Shown here: positions 1 to 9,119 of the stretch, one piece after another
How the letters are laid out: the number at the start of each line of letters is the position of its first letter
Numbering within the stretch: the stretch's first letter is position 1
Origin: Litoreibacter halocynthiae
GTDB lineage: Bacteria > Pseudomonadota > Alphaproteobacteria > Rhodobacterales > Rhodobacteraceae
Direction: 5' to 3'
DNA length: 64,000 bases
NCBI RefSeq assembly: GCF_004365635.1
Contig: NZ_SOBH01000002.1
Span: 372,001-436,000 of the forward strand
Translations under genes and position numbers: made by a program
The notes under the pieces: generated by a model
What the model was told of the DNA's origin: nothing
Seen by the model: the letters and a program-made list of their open reading frames with translations, nothing else
Database searches by the model: none

Positions 1-213
1 AAGAAAGACGAGGATCGAACCCTGTTGGGCAAACCAGAAGCCCAGATCAGTGCCGCCAACGGAAATGCCCGAGATCATCGGGCGCAGCAGGATGCCGAAG
101 CCGAAGGACACCAGCGCCCAGATGATAAGGCTGATGACGATGATACGGATGTTGGCTGTCCAGTAGCCAGCCCCGTCCGCCGCAGCCTTTGTGTGTGTTG
201 ATTGATCCGCCAT
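1..213 (-). CDS. DUF4212 small subunit of a sodium/solute symporter (partial)
   Basis: The first 71 codons of a gene that runs off the left edge. The protein has a short polar N-terminus followed by a membrane helix (about residues 23-45, IRIIVISLIIWALVSFGFGI) and the start of a second hydrophobic stretch (LGFWFAQQGS). This layout matches the DUF4212 family, which in Proteobacteria is encoded directly upstream of an acetate/solute:sodium symporter large subunit. That partner should lie just outside the window to the left. A very strong ribosome binding site (TAAGGAGGAG) precedes the ATG at 213. The family assignment rests on the N-terminal third only. Confidence 0.75.
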   Translation of the reverse strand, partial: MADQSTHTKAAADGAGYWTANIRIIVISLIIWALVSFGFGILLRPMISGISVGGTDLGFWFAQQGSILVFL

Positions 214-832
214 TGTGGCGCTCCTCCTTAGTTAATGTTCAAATTCGAAACGCCTGACCCGCGGTCCCGGCGTGGTGTCTTCTACGTCGCGCGGTACTCG
301 GCAATCCGGCCCTGATCACACGCAGTGCGGTGCGGCAGAAGGAGAGCCCTGCAGTAATCAGACGTTTTCACGGGTTCCATCACGGCCTCCTCAAACCAGT
401 GTCGGAAGAGGAAGGTTGATCGCGACGTCAATTTTCCTCGGGGTAATCCCAATAACGCTACGTCATTACGTGTAAAAATTGGACTATCTTACTGGTGTGG
501 CTGTATTTTTTTGTAAATTAATTTTCAGATAACTTTTCAAGTTGTAAAGATGACCTGCGTCAAATCGCCAAATTCGAACAAACTCAAAGCGATGCCTGTT
601 AGTCGGTTCAGCCGAATTCTGATGTTAACGCGCGGACAGTTCGGCCGTTTCATGCAAACCTGTTCAGACCCGCACCAAACCACGCCCGCGCAGCGTGCCG
701 GTTGGGGGTAGCAAAGATGAAATACTCGAATCGAGACGACAGTTCGCACCCGTTCAGCGGTGCGGCAAAGCCCTCATCCAGCAGATGCCCGCCCTGACCT
801 CAGAGCTTCAAGCAGCCGCTACTTGATTCAGC
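214..832. other. Long non-coding gap with AT-rich segment
   Basis: A 619-base gap between the symporter start and the phosphatase-family gene. Short open frames here lack ribosome binding sites and resemble no known family. About 460-545 is clearly AT-richer than its surroundings and probably carries the promoter and control region of the leftward symporter operon. No operator palindrome or RNA structure could be assigned. Confidence 0.4.
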
Positions 833-1630
833 TTACCCTTGATCGCGCTCGCGGATCGTCTTCGCGAAGGCCGGGAAAATGTCGGGGTTTGCCGCGATCA
901 TCTGGCCGCCTTCCAGCAGGCTTTGATCCTCGCGGATCGGTTCGATAAAGCCGCCCGCCTCTTTGACCAGCAAGACACCACCCGCGATGTCCCAGATGTT
1001 CAGGCCCCGCTCCCAGTAGCCGTCATACCGGCCAGCGGCCACATAGGCCAAATCAAGTGCAGCGGCGCCCCAACGGCGCACACCCGCGCATTGCGGCAAC
1101 AACCGCGCAAGGTCTTGCAAGGCCGCTGGCAAATGTTTGCTGCCGCCAAACGGCAAGCCTGTCGCAAACACGCTTTCGATCATCTTGTGGCGACCGGACA
1201 CGCGCAGGCGCTGCTCGTTCATGAACGCGCCCTCGCCCTTTTCGGCCACGAACATTTCGTCCTTGGCAGGGTCATATACAACGGCGGACACGATCTCGCC
1301 CTTGTGCTCCAGCGCAATCGACACGGCAAAATGCGGCATCCCGTGCAGGAAGTTGGTGGTGCCATCCAGCGGGTCCACGATCCAGCGCCGCGTCGGATCC
1401 GTACCCTCGATCGGGTCGCTTTCCTCACCAACCCAGCCATAGGTCGGGCGGGCATCCATCAGTTGTTCCTTGATGATGGCCTCGGCAGCGGTATCGGCAC
1501 GGGACACAAAATCCCCTGCACCCTTCATCGAGACCTGAAGGTTCTCGACTTCGCGAAAGTCTTTTACCAGCGACCGGCCAGCCACGCGTGCGGCTTTGAT
1601 CATTACGTTAAGGTTTGCGCTGCCTTGCAT
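833..1630 (-). CDS. Inositol monophosphatase family protein
   Basis: A 265-residue protein of the FIG/IMPase fold, which removes phosphate from inositol 1-phosphate or related sugar phosphates using Mg2+. Both family signatures are present: WIVDPLDGTTNF (metal-binding first signature, about residues 83-94) and NIWDIAGGVLLVKEAGG near residue 210-226. Length and motif order match SuhB-type enzymes. SuhB homologues can also bind the transcription apparatus, so the symbol suhB is plausible, but 3'(2'),5'-bisphosphate nucleotidase or histidinol-phosphatase activity cannot be excluded. The gene stands alone; a DMT transporter is transcribed divergently, about 100 bases away. Confidence 0.9.
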   Translation of the reverse strand: MQGSANLNVMIKAARVAGRSLVKDFREVENLQVSMKGAGDFVSRADTAAEAIIKEQLMDARPTYGWVGEESDPIEGTDPTRRWIVDPLDGTTNFLHGMPHFAVSIALEHKGEIVSAVVYDPAKDEMFVAEKGEGAFMNEQRLRVSGRHKMIESVFATGLPFGGSKHLPAALQDLARLLPQCAGVRRWGAAALDLAYVAAGRYDGYWERGLNIWDIAGGVLLVKEAGGFIEPIREDQSLLEGGQMIAANPDIFPAFAKTIRERDQG

Positions 1631-1730
1631 GGGTCATCATCCTGTGGAGAGGTTTGGAGGCGCGTATAGACCCATCCACCGCATAGGGAAAGCCCTTGCG
1701 GATACCGCGCTTTTGAACGAGCGTCGCGTC

Positions 1731-2642
1731 ATGTCCGCTGACCGTCCCCTTCTAGGCATCATGCTCATGATCGGCTTTTGCATCCTCGCCCCTATGGGCG
1801 ACGCGATGGCGAAGCTGTTGGGCGAAAGCATTCCACTGGGACAGTTGCTGCTAACCCGCTTCGGGGTGCAAACGGCGGTGCTGATCCCGCTGGCCCTGCT
1901 CACAGGCCGCACATTACTGATGTCACGCCGCGTTTTGCGGCTCACCGTGCTACGCTCGGTGCTCCATATCATCGGTATCGGCGCGATGTTTTCATCCCTG
2001 CGCTATCTGCCCTTGGCCGACGCGGTCGCCATCGCCTTCGTCATGCCGTTCATCATGCTGTTGCTCGGAAAATACGTGCTGGACGAAGAAGTCGGCATGC
2101 GTCGCCTTTTGGCCTGCGTCGTGGGCTTCATCGGCACGTTGTTCGTGATCCAGCCCAGCTTCGCTGCCGTCGGCGCCCCTGCCCTGTTGCCCTTGGTGGT
2201 CGCCGTGGTCTTTGCCCTGTTCATGCTGGTCACGCGGCAAGTCGCCAAACATGCCGATCCCATCAGCCTCCAAGCCGTCAGCGGCATCGTGGCCACCATC
2301 ATCCTTGCCGCCATGTACTTCATCCCAGGCACGGATACGATTGAGCAATTCCAGCTCGTCATGCCCGAAGGATCAAATGTCTGGTCCATGCTCGTGGCCA
2401 TCGGCCTGCTTGGCACTTTCGCGCATCTGGTCATGACGTGGAGCCTGCGCTTCGCGCCCTCCGCCACGGTCGCCCCGATCCAGTATCTGGAAATCCCGAT
2501 TGCCACGATGGTCGGCTTCGCGGTCTTCGGCGATTGGCCCAACAGTTTGGCGATGCTTGGTATTTGCATCACCATGACCGCTGGCCTCTATATCCTGATG
2601 CGAGAGCGTAACTTGGCCAAACTGGTGCCCCCCGCCGCCTAA
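1731..2642 (+). CDS. DMT/EamA-family membrane transporter
   Basis: A 303-residue integral membrane protein with about ten hydrophobic segments arranged as two EamA repeats, typical of drug/metabolite exporters (RhaT/YdcZ-type). The ATG at 1731 (MSADRPLLGIML) is chosen because the open frame upstream is polar, antisense to the phosphatase gene and unlike the family; family members begin just before the first helix. The substrate cannot be told from sequence. The end overlaps the stop of the convergent metR-like gene by four bases. Confidence 0.85.
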   Translation: MSADRPLLGIMLMIGFCILAPMGDAMAKLLGESIPLGQLLLTRFGVQTAVLIPLALLTGRTLLMSRRVLRLTVLRSVLHIIGIGAMFSSLRYLPLADAVAIAFVMPFIMLLLGKYVLDEEVGMRRLLACVVGFIGTLFVIQPSFAAVGAPALLPLVVAVVFALFMLVTRQVAKHADPISLQAVSGIVATIILAAMYFIPGTDTIEQFQLVMPEGSNVWSMLVAIGLLGTFAHLVMTWSLRFAPSATVAPIQYLEIPIATMVGFAVFGDWPNSLAMLGICITMTAGLYILMRERNLAKLVPPAA

Positions 2643-3556
2643 ACCTTCTCCGGCGCGCGTTGCAACTTTAACGGCTCCGTGCGCGCCAAGCGGATGACAT
2701 TCGCCATGAACGGCTTCGACGTATCCTCGCTGCGCGTCGCCGCATAAAGCCGTTTGGTGCGCCCGCCTTTGGTCAATGGCCGCGTGACGTAGTCGGAGTT
2801 ATAGCGCACCTCGCGCACCACCCAGTCCGGCAGCACCGCCACGCCACGGTTGGACGCGACCAGCAGCAAGATCACCGCCGTCAGTTCCACCTGCCGCATG
2901 GCTTTCGGCTCCACCCCCGCAGGGGCCAGCAATTCGGTGAACACGTCCAGTCGCGTCCGGTCCACGGGGTAGGTGATGAGCAACTGGTCGCGAAAGTCCT
3001 CGGCCTCGATATACTCTTTCTGCGCCAACGGGTTTTGCGAGGACGCGACAAACACCGGCTCGTAGTCGAACAACGGCGTGAAATCCACGCCCGGCAGGTC
3101 TTCAGGGTCCGACGAGACCACCAGATCCACCTCCTCCCGCATCAATGCCGGCAGCCCGTCAAACGACAGACCGGGGCGGATATCCACATCCACATCCGGC
3201 CAGTTCTTGCGGAAGCCCTCCAGCACTGGAAACAACCATTCAAAACAGGCATGGCACTCAATCGCGATATGCAAACGCCCCGTCTTGCCGACCCGCAGCC
3301 CCTCGAAATCCGCCTGCATCGCCTCGACCTCGGGCAAAATACGCTCTGCCAGCCGCAGCAGTTTCATCCCCGCCGAGGTCAGTTTCATCGGTTTGGCCCG
3401 CCGAATAAACAGCTCCACCCCCGCTTGATCCTCAAGCCCTTTGATCTGATGGCTCAGCGCGCTTTGGGTGATATTCAGCCGGTCGGCAGCCTTGGCCAGA
3501 CCGCCTGCCTCGTGAATGGCACGCACCGTCCGAAGGTGGCGAAACTCGATATGCAT
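2639..3556 (-). CDS. metR: LysR-family regulator, probably MetR
   Basis: A 305-residue LysR regulator. The N-terminal winged helix-turn-helix contains AADRLNITQSALSHQIKGLE (about residues 20-39), and the C-terminal two-lobed effector domain carries the MetR-like stretch IAIECHACFEWLFPVLEGFR. MetR activates methionine genes with homocysteine as co-effector. It is divergent from metF, which supports the assignment. The start at 3556 (MHIEFRHLRTV) gives the usual LysR N-terminus; the open frame extends 69 codons further but would run through the shared promoter into metF. Confidence 0.88.
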   Translation of the reverse strand: MHIEFRHLRTVRAIHEAGGLAKAADRLNITQSALSHQIKGLEDQAGVELFIRRAKPMKLTSAGMKLLRLAERILPEVEAMQADFEGLRVGKTGRLHIAIECHACFEWLFPVLEGFRKNWPDVDVDIRPGLSFDGLPALMREEVDLVVSSDPEDLPGVDFTPLFDYEPVFVASSQNPLAQKEYIEAEDFRDQLLITYPVDRTRLDVFTELLAPAGVEPKAMRQVELTAVILLLVASNRGVAVLPDWVVREVRYNSDYVTRPLTKGGRTKRLYAATRSEDTSKPFMANVIRLARTEPLKLQRAPEKV

Positions 3557-3644
3557 GCGATCCTCATAATGATGGTGAAAGTTATGAATTTGTCTCACAT
3601 GGCACAGCATGGCACAAGGCATCAACCCCAATAGGATACCCGTC
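3557..3644. promoter_or_regulatory. metR-metF divergent control region
   Basis: The 88-base intergenic region between the divergent regulator and metF. It contains a T-N11-A element at 3576-3588 (TGAAAGTTATGAA), the general LysR-type binding format, and a direct repeat ATGGCACA at 3599-3606 and 3609-3616, exactly ten bases apart and so on the same face of the helix. The symmetric TGAA-N5-TTCA box described for enteric MetR is not present in exact form. Binding is inferred. Confidence 0.4.
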
Positions 3645-4508
3645 ATGACCCGCCCAAACGTCTCGTTCGAATTCTTCCCACCTAAATCCGTCGAAGCCAG
3701 CTTCCGCCTGTGGGACACCATCCAGACGCTTGCCCCGCTGGACCCGACCTTCGTGTCCGTCACCTACGGCGCTGGCGGCACCACCCGCGAGCTGACCCAC
3801 GAGGCCGTCACGGCCCTGCATAAAACAACCGACCTACGCGTCGCGGCGCATCTGACCTGCGTGGACGCCACCCGCGAAGAAACCCTCGCCATCGCCCGCG
3901 ACTACATCAAGTCCGGCGTGACCGACATCGTCGCCCTGCGCGGCGACGCACCCAAGGGTCAGGACTTCACGGCCACCAAGGACGGCTTCGCCTCCTCCAT
4001 CGAGTTGATCGAGGCGCTGAAAACCGAGACCGACGCCACGATCCGCGTCGGTGCCTACCCCGACAGCCACCCCGAGGCGGGCTCCATGGAGGCCAACATA
4101 GCCTACCTGAAGCGCAAGTTCGATGCGGGCGCGGATGCGGCGATCACCCAGTTTTTCTTCGAGGCGGACACCTTCTTCCGCTTCCGCGACGCCTGCGTAA
4201 AAGCTGGCATCGACAAGCCGATCTTGCCCGGCATCTTCCCGATTGAGGACTGGACCCGCGCCAGCAACTTCGCAAAGCGCTGCGGCACCCATGTGCCCGC
4301 ATGGCTGGAAGAGGCCTTCGCCACCGCCATCCGCGACGACCGCCACGACCTGCTGGCGCAATCCGTGGTGACCGAGTTGTGCTCCGACCTCGTCGATGGC
4401 GGCGTGAACGATCTGCACTTCTACACACTGAACCGCCCCGAGCTGACCCGCGACATCTGCGCGGCCCTTGGCGTGACCCAGAAATTGGCTTTAGCGCAAG
4501 TGGCGTAA
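3645..4508 (+). CDS. metF: Methylenetetrahydrofolate reductase
   Basis: A 287-residue flavoenzyme that reduces 5,10-methylene-THF to 5-methyl-THF, the methyl donor for methionine synthesis. Family hallmarks are SFEFFPPKS at the N-terminus, FVSVTYGAGGTTR, ALRGD and the TM-barrel segment AAITQFFFEAD. Length matches bacterial MetF. The ATG at 3645 is preceded by AGGAT and begins right before the conserved SFEFFPPK; an upstream ATG at 3609 falls inside the putative regulator-binding repeat. Divergence from a MetR-like gene suggests homocysteine-responsive control. Confidence 0.95.
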   Translation: MTRPNVSFEFFPPKSVEASFRLWDTIQTLAPLDPTFVSVTYGAGGTTRELTHEAVTALHKTTDLRVAAHLTCVDATREETLAIARDYIKSGVTDIVALRGDAPKGQDFTATKDGFASSIELIEALKTETDATIRVGAYPDSHPEAGSMEANIAYLKRKFDAGADAAITQFFFEADTFFRFRDACVKAGIDKPILPGIFPIEDWTRASNFAKRCGTHVPAWLEEAFATAIRDDRHDLLAQSVVTELCSDLVDGGVNDLHFYTLNRPELTRDICAALGVTQKLALAQVA

Positions 4509-4527
4509 CGCTGCCGGTTGCACCTCT

Positions 4528-4577
4528 CGGGCCTGTCTCCTACCGTCTCCCTCGACGTCCCCTAGAAGACAGGCCCG
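4528..4577 (+). promoter_or_regulatory. 11-bp perfect hairpin just before the thioesterase start
   Basis: CGGGCCTGTCT (4528-4538) is the exact reverse complement of AGACAGGCCCG (4567-4577), with a 28-base loop. The 3' arm ends four bases before the ATG at 4582 and contains the only purine-rich stretch (AGAAGACAGG) that could act as a ribosome binding site. No U-run follows, so it is not a canonical terminator for metF. It may mask translation initiation or reduce read-through. Confidence 0.5.
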
Positions 4578-4581
4578 CCCT

Positions 4582-5070
4582 ATGCCCGACCAATTTCTGC
4601 CAGATAACCCGGAGCAGTTGCCAACCCGCGAGACGACATTGTCGATGTCGGGGCTGGAGTTCATGCAGAAAATCCTCGCCGGCGAGCTGCCACTGGCCCC
4701 GATCGCCAAAGGGCTGAACTACCAACTCCACAGCGTGAAACCTGACGAGGTGATCTTTCGCGGCGCACCCGGCTTTGAGCAGATGAACCCCACCGGCACC
4801 ATTCACGGCGGCTGGTACGGCACCCTTTTGGACAGCGCCATGGCCTGCGCGGTGATGACCCGTGTTGCGAAGGGGTCGGTTTATACGACATTGGAATATA
4901 AGGTAAATATCATCCGCCCCATCCCGTCGGGCATGATGGTGGATTGCGTCGGCACGGTCGAGCACGCGGGCCGCTCCACAGGCGTCGCCACAGGAAAAAT
5001 CTTTGGCGTGGAAGACGGTAAGCTCTACGCCACGGGCTCCACAACCTGCATCATCATGACGCCCAAATAG
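4582..5070 (+). CDS. PaaI-family hotdog thioesterase
   Basis: A 162-residue single hotdog-fold protein. The family signature NPTGTIHGGWYGTLLDSAMACAV (about residues 72-94) contains the H-G-G helix start typical of PaaI/YbaW acyl-CoA thioesterases, and the C-terminal strand VATGKIFGVEDGKLYATGSTTC completes the domain. Likely cytosolic hydrolysis of acyl- or aryl-CoA; substrate unknown. It lies 73 bases after metF in the same direction, separated by a hairpin, and is followed by a clear terminator. Confidence 0.85.
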   Translation: MPDQFLPDNPEQLPTRETTLSMSGLEFMQKILAGELPLAPIAKGLNYQLHSVKPDEVIFRGAPGFEQMNPTGTIHGGWYGTLLDSAMACAVMTRVAKGSVYTTLEYKVNIIRPIPSGMMVDCVGTVEHAGRSTGVATGKIFGVEDGKLYATGSTTCIIMTPK

Positions 5071-5088
5071 GGTAAAACCAGCATACAC

Positions 5089-5125
5089 GATGCCGCCATA
5101 GGAACATCCAATGGCGGCATCTTTT
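5089..5125 (+). terminator. Rho-independent terminator after thioesterase gene
   Basis: Perfect 11-bp inverted repeat GATGCCGCCAT / ATGGCGGCATC with an 11-base loop, followed by TTTT. It ends the thioesterase transcript and lies just downstream of the convergent fasciclin gene, so it may serve both. Confidence 0.85.
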
Positions 5126-5136
5126 CACGGATGAGA

Positions 5137-5646
5137 TCAGTGGCAGGCAGGGCGTTTACCCGGCAACAACACCTTGTCGATCACGTGGATCACGCCATTG
5201 TCGGCCTTGATGTTGGCAATCACCACATTGGCGGACTCACCAGTTCCATCGGCAATAGAAACACCGCTCGAACTCTTGGTAATACACAGACGTTGAGACG
5301 CCAAAACGGGCTTGAAATAGTTGGAGCCAGCCGGGATTTTTTCTGCCGTCAGATTGCGGTCATCAACATGGTAAAGCAGCACGTCCGTTAGCTGACCTTT
5401 GTTCTCGGGCTTGAGCAACGTCTCCACCGTGCCCGCCGGCAGCGCAGCGAATGCGTCGTTCACTGGGGCAAAAACAGTAAACGGACCGGGGCCGGACAAG
5501 GTTTCGGCCAACCCTGCGGCACCAACAGCCGCGACCAGTGTCGAGAACCGCTCGTCGCCCGCAGCGATCTCGACAATATTCTCGGCAGATGCACTACCGG
5601 CTGCCATCACCGACACGACAGTCAACGTCTTGAAGATATTTTTCAT
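5137..5646 (-). CDS. Secreted fasciclin (FAS1) domain protein
   Basis: A 169-residue exported protein with a signal peptide (residues 1-21, ending GSASA) and one FAS1 domain. Both FAS1 conserved blocks are visible: FTVFAPVNDAFAALP (H1 region, about residues 56-70) and NGVIHVIDKVLLP (H2 region, about residues 151-163), with LLYHV between them. FAS1 proteins mediate adhesion or matrix binding; in Rhodobacter-type bacteria such small periplasmic FAS1 proteins are often part of oxidative-stress regulons. Single gene with its own promoter region. Confidence 0.92.
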   Translation of the reverse strand: MKNIFKTLTVVSVMAAGSASAENIVEIAAGDERFSTLVAAVGAAGLAETLSGPGPFTVFAPVNDAFAALPAGTVETLLKPENKGQLTDVLLYHVDDRNLTAEKIPAGSNYFKPVLASQRLCITKSSSGVSIADGTGESANVVIANIKADNGVIHVIDKVLLPGKRPACH

Positions 5647-5714
5647 TGTTCATGTTTCCCCATTTGCACCCATGCTCTTGGCATGTGCTTAGGGTTACGC
5701 AGGGTTACCGTTTG

Positions 5715-5728
5715 GGATCACCGGATCA
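5715..5728 (-). promoter_or_regulatory. Tandem TGATCC elements upstream of the fasciclin gene
   Basis: Read on the minus strand, TGATCC occurs twice, 8 bases apart. TGATCC is the -35 element of RpoE/ECF11-class promoters in Rhodobacter. The expected -10 (TAAGA-like) at about 18 bases is only poorly matched (TAACCC), so this is a weak candidate for a singlet-oxygen/oxidative-stress promoter. Confidence 0.25.
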
Positions 5729-5840
5729 CGGCCCTGTTAAGTTTCGTGACCAAAGCGTTAGGCAGGGTCGCGCATCACATCTTCGCCGATATGTCTGATC
5801 ACTTGCGCAATCACCCTCCACCTGATGGCCAAGACGCACT

Positions 5841-6959
5841 TTAAACCGCGGCAGCAACCTCAGCCGTTTCTGGGCGCCGTGACAACTTCAGATAGCAGCC
5901 GTCAGATGTCAGGTTCGTTTCAAGCTCCACGTTGATCTGCTCTGCTGATGCCGCGATCAGTTTGGCGCCCAAAGCATCCGCAGACGTGCTTTCTATCTTG
6001 GGCTGGTTTAGCCCCACACCGTTGTCGGTGCACAGCATTTCCAAGAAGCCGTCTGCATCCATCTTGATGATGACTTTCACCTCGCCGTCCTCGTTATTGG
6101 GAAACGCGTACTTTAAGGCGTTTGCCACAAATTCCGACACGATCGCCCCGATTGCCGATGCTTGGGTGGAATCGACGCTGCCCTCATCTGCCTCAAGGAT
6201 CAGGGAAACATGCGCAGGGGCCTCGACCTGAAGATAGGCCAGAACGCGACCAAGGAAGCTTTTCAAGCTTACGCGCTCCTCCTGCGATGTGCTGTGCAAC
6301 TCACGGTGCAGGCTGGCGATGGCCGACAGGCGTCGCTCCACCGCGTCAAACGCGGCCTCCGCTTCAGGGGTTTGCGCCGTCCGGCGATACATCCGGACAA
6401 GCGATCCGACCATGGTCAGGGAGTTTTTGACGCGGTGATCCATCTCGCTGCGCAACACCTCACCAAGGGCCACATTGCGCTGCAATTCAAGCTGCGCCAT
6501 CACTTGACCACCCAACACGCGCAGGGTTTCGCGTTGCAACGACGTCAGCTTGCGGGGCTTTGTATCAAGCACACAAAGCGCCCCGATGGGCAGTCCGTTG
6601 GGGGCAACAAGTGGCACGCCCGCATAAAATCGCATACCGGTCCCGTCATGGCACAACGGGTTGTCGGCGGTACGCGGGTCCAAAAGCGTGTCCTCAATCT
6701 CCAAAACCCCGTCATCAAGGATCGTATGGGCACACACCGATTTATCGAGGGTGGTCTCGCTCAATCCGGTTCCGCAGCTTACCGCAAACCACTGGCGGTC
6801 CACCTCCACGAGGCTCATCAACGATACCGGAGCCTCGCAAATCTGCGACACAAGATTGACGATATCGTCAAATTCCGCCCCCTCGATCGTACCGGACAGA
6901 CCGTAGCTGCGAAGGGTGGCCAAACGACGGGCCTCATCGGGATGCGTGCTGGCAAACAT
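5841..6959 (-). CDS. GAF-domain HWE/HisKA_2 sensor histidine kinase
   Basis: A 372-residue soluble kinase. Residues about 10-160 form a GAF domain (VSLMSLVEVDRQWF, CAHTI, FYAGVPLVAPNGLPIGALCVLD), followed by a HisKA_2 dimerisation helix with the phosphoacceptor His in EMDHRVKNSLTMVGSLVRM, and an HATPase domain with VSEFVANALKYAF (N box) and DNGVGL (G1 box). There are no transmembrane segments, so it senses a cytoplasmic cue. Kinases of this class feed PhyR/NepR general-stress signalling or light responses in Alphaproteobacteria; no cognate regulator is next to it. The RBS GGAAG precedes the ATG. Confidence 0.9.
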   Translation of the reverse strand: MFASTHPDEARRLATLRSYGLSGTIEGAEFDDIVNLVSQICEAPVSLMSLVEVDRQWFAVSCGTGLSETTLDKSVCAHTILDDGVLEIEDTLLDPRTADNPLCHDGTGMRFYAGVPLVAPNGLPIGALCVLDTKPRKLTSLQRETLRVLGGQVMAQLELQRNVALGEVLRSEMDHRVKNSLTMVGSLVRMYRRTAQTPEAEAAFDAVERRLSAIASLHRELHSTSQEERVSLKSFLGRVLAYLQVEAPAHVSLILEADEGSVDSTQASAIGAIVSEFVANALKYAFPNNEDGEVKVIIKMDADGFLEMLCTDNGVGLNQPKIESTSADALGAKLIAASAEQINVELETNLTSDGCYLKLSRRPETAEVAAAV

Positions 6960-7038
6960 GAGTTAAATCTTCCTGTGTCGCGGGGTGAAGTTACGCTAAC
7001 CCGCCCCCGCGATACTTTCAATTGGAATGGGACGGGTA

Positions 7039-7944
7039 TTACGCCTCCAGACACCACCGCATCACCGCCTTTTGCGCGTGCAAACGGTTCTCGGCCTCGT
7101 CGAAGATTACCGAATTCGGGCCGTCCATAACTTCCGACGTCGCCTCATCATCGCGATGCGCAGGTAGGCAGTGCATGAACAGCGCGTTGGGTTTGGCTTG
7201 ATCCATCAACGTCTTGTTGACCTGATAGCCGCGCAGCTGGTTGTGCCGCCGCTCCCGCGCCGATTGTGGGTCGTGCATGGACACCCATGTGTCCGTCACA
7301 ACCAAATCCGCGCCTTCCACTGCGGTCTGCGGGTTGCGTTCAATGGAATACAAACCATCCAAGGACGCCTCCGGATCCAGGGGTGGCGGGCCGGAGAACA
7401 CCAGATCGAACTCGAACTGCTTGGCCGCGTGGGCGAAGCTGGCAAACACGTTGTTCCCGTCACCCGCCCACACAACTTTCTTGCCTTTGATCGGCCCGTT
7501 AAGCTCCTCAAAGGTCAGGATATCGGCCATGATCTGGCACGGGTGGGTGCGATCCGTCAGCCCGTTGATCACCGGAACGGTGGCATATTCCGCCATCTCC
7601 AGCAGCGTGTCCTCCTCGAAGGTCCGCATCATGATCAGGTCGACATAGCGCGACAGCACGCGGGCGGTGTCGGCGATCGTCTCGCCATGGCCCAGCTGCA
7701 TGTCGGAGCCGGACAGAACCATCGTCTGCCCCCCCATCTGCCGCACGCCCACATCGAACGACACCCGCGTCCGTGTCGAGGGCTTCTCGAAGATCAGCGC
7801 GACCATGTGGTCCTTCAGCGGCAGATCGTCGTCCAAAGCCCCCTTCGGGCGGCCCGCACGGGATTTCTTCACAGTCAACGCAGTGTCGATGATATGCCGC
7901 AGGTCGGCAGGGTCGGTTTTGTGGATGTCCAGAAAATGCTTCAC
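7039..7944 (-). CDS. argF: Ornithine carbamoyltransferase
   Basis: A 301-residue enzyme joining ornithine and carbamoyl phosphate to citrulline in arginine synthesis. It carries the carbamoyl-phosphate motif [10 protein letters not shown] (about residues 55-64), the family segment [11 protein letters not shown], and the ornithine-binding HCLPAHR near the C-terminus. Start overlaps the stop of argD by four bases (ATGA), so the two are translated from one transcript. Confidence 0.96.
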   Translation of the reverse strand: MKHFLDIHKTDPADLRHIIDTALTVKKSRAGRPKGALDDDLPLKDHMVALIFEKPSTRTRVSFDVGVRQMGGQTMVLSGSDMQLGHGETIADTARVLSRYVDLIMMRTFEEDTLLEMAEYATVPVINGLTDRTHPCQIMADILTFEELNGPIKGKKVVWAGDGNNVFASFAHAAKQFEFDLVFSGPPPLDPEASLDGLYSIERNPQTAVEGADLVVTDTWVSMHDPQSARERRHNQLRGYQVNKTLMDQAKPNALFMHCLPAHRDDEATSEVMDGPNSVIFDEAENRLHAQKAVMRWCLEA

Positions 7945-9119
7945 GCGGCACCCTCCAAGGCGGTCGCCGCCCGATCCAGACGCGCCACGGCTTCCTTGAT
8001 TTCGTCGTCAGAGATAGTCATCGCAGGCAACAGCCGGATCACGTTGTCGCCACCCGGCACGGTCAACAGGTGCTGCTCATATCCAGCAGCCACCACATCC
8101 GTATTCGGCACCACACACTTGACGCCGATCATCAGGCCCGCGCCACGCACCAGCTCGAAAATCGTCGGGTGAGACGCCACCAGCCCCTCAAGGCTTTGCC
8201 GCAACAGACCGGATTTCCGCGACACCTCGGCCAGAAAATCATGGTCTGCAACGATATCCATCACCGCACAGCCCACAGCACAGGCCAGTGGATTGCCCCC
8301 ATAGGTCGAGCCGTGAGTACCCGCCGTCATCCCACTCGCCGCCTCCTCGGTCGCCAGACACGCGCCCAGCGGGAAGCCGTTGCCGATGCCCTTGGCCACC
8401 GCCATAATGTCAGGGCTGATGCCCGACCATTCATGCGCAAACAGCTTGCCGGTCCGGCCCATACCGCATTGTATCTCATCGAAAATCAGCAACGCGCCGG
8501 TGCTGTCGCACATGTCGCGCAGGCCTTTCAGGCAGGCATCCGGCAGCGGGATAATCCCGCCCTCGCCCTGCACCGGCTCCACAATCACCGCCGCGATCGT
8601 GTCGTCCAACGCCTCTTGCAGCGCGTCATGGTCGCCAGCCTCAAGGTTGATGAACCCCGGCAAAAGTGGCCCAAACCCTTTGGTTAGCTTCTCCGACCCC
8701 GCCGCCGAGATCGTCGCCAAGGTCCGCCCGTGGAACGACCCCGTAAAGGTGATGATATTCACCCGCTCCGGCTGGCCTTTGTCATACCAGTATTTGCGCG
8801 CCATCTTGATCGCGCACTCCATCGCCTCCGCGCCCGAGTTGGTGAAGAACATGGTGTCCGCAAAGGTCGCCTCCCGCAGCTTGTCGGCCAGTTCTTCCTG
8901 ATGCGGGATGTGATACAGGTTCGACGTATGCCACAGCTTCGCCGCCTGATCCTGCACCACTTTCACCAAGGTCGGGTGCGCATGGCCAAGGCCGGTCACC
9001 GCAATGCCAGCGGCCATGTCCAGATATCGGGTGCCGTCACGATCTATCAGCCAGCTTCCTTCGCCGGTCTCAAAGCTCATTTTCGCCCGTGAATAGGTCG
9101 GCAGTACGGCAGGTATCAT
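7941..9119 (-). CDS. argD: Acetylornithine aminotransferase
   Basis: A 392-residue class III PLP aminotransferase. Motifs include [17 protein letters not shown], the [16 protein letters not shown] block with the PLP-contacting Asp, and the Schiff-base Lys in [15 protein letters not shown]. Length and its overlap with argF identify it as the arginine enzyme; homologues also act on N-succinyl-diaminopimelate. First gene of the argD-argF operon; AAAGGA lies upstream of the ATG. Confidence 0.94.
   Translation of the reverse strand: MIPAVLPTYSRAKMSFETGEGSWLIDRDGTRYLDMAAGIAVTGLGHAHPTLVKVVQDQAAKLWHTSNLYHIPHQEELADKLREATFADTMFFTNSGAEAMECAIKMARKYWYDKGQPERVNIITFTGSFHGRTLATISAAGSEKLTKGFGPLLPGFINLEAGDHDALQEALDDTIAAVIVEPVQGEGGIIPLPDACLKGLRDMCDSTGALLIFDEIQCGMGRTGKLFAHEWSGISPDIMAVAKGIGNGFPLGACLATEEAASGMTAGTHGSTYGGNPLACAVGCAVMDIVADHDFLAEVSRKSGLLRQSLEGLVASHPTIFELVRGAGLMIGVKCVVPNTDVVAAGYEQHLLTVPGGDNVIRLLPAMTISDDEIKEAVARLDRAATALEGAA

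Noticed and set aside
839-1669. 276-codon open frame on the plus strand
   Set aside because: Lies wholly antisense to the phosphatase-family gene, lacks an RBS and has no domain; a GC-codon shadow.
3557-3644. SAM riboswitch before metF
   Set aside because: The 88-base region shows no SAM-I or SAM-II core sequence or matching stems; control by a LysR protein is a simpler reading.
6162-7130. 322-codon plus-strand open frame
   Set aside because: Antisense to the histidine kinase; composition rich in His/Arg/Gln typical of reversed GC-rich coding DNA.
7171-8172. 333-codon plus-strand open frame
   Set aside because: Antisense to argF and argD, no recognisable motif.
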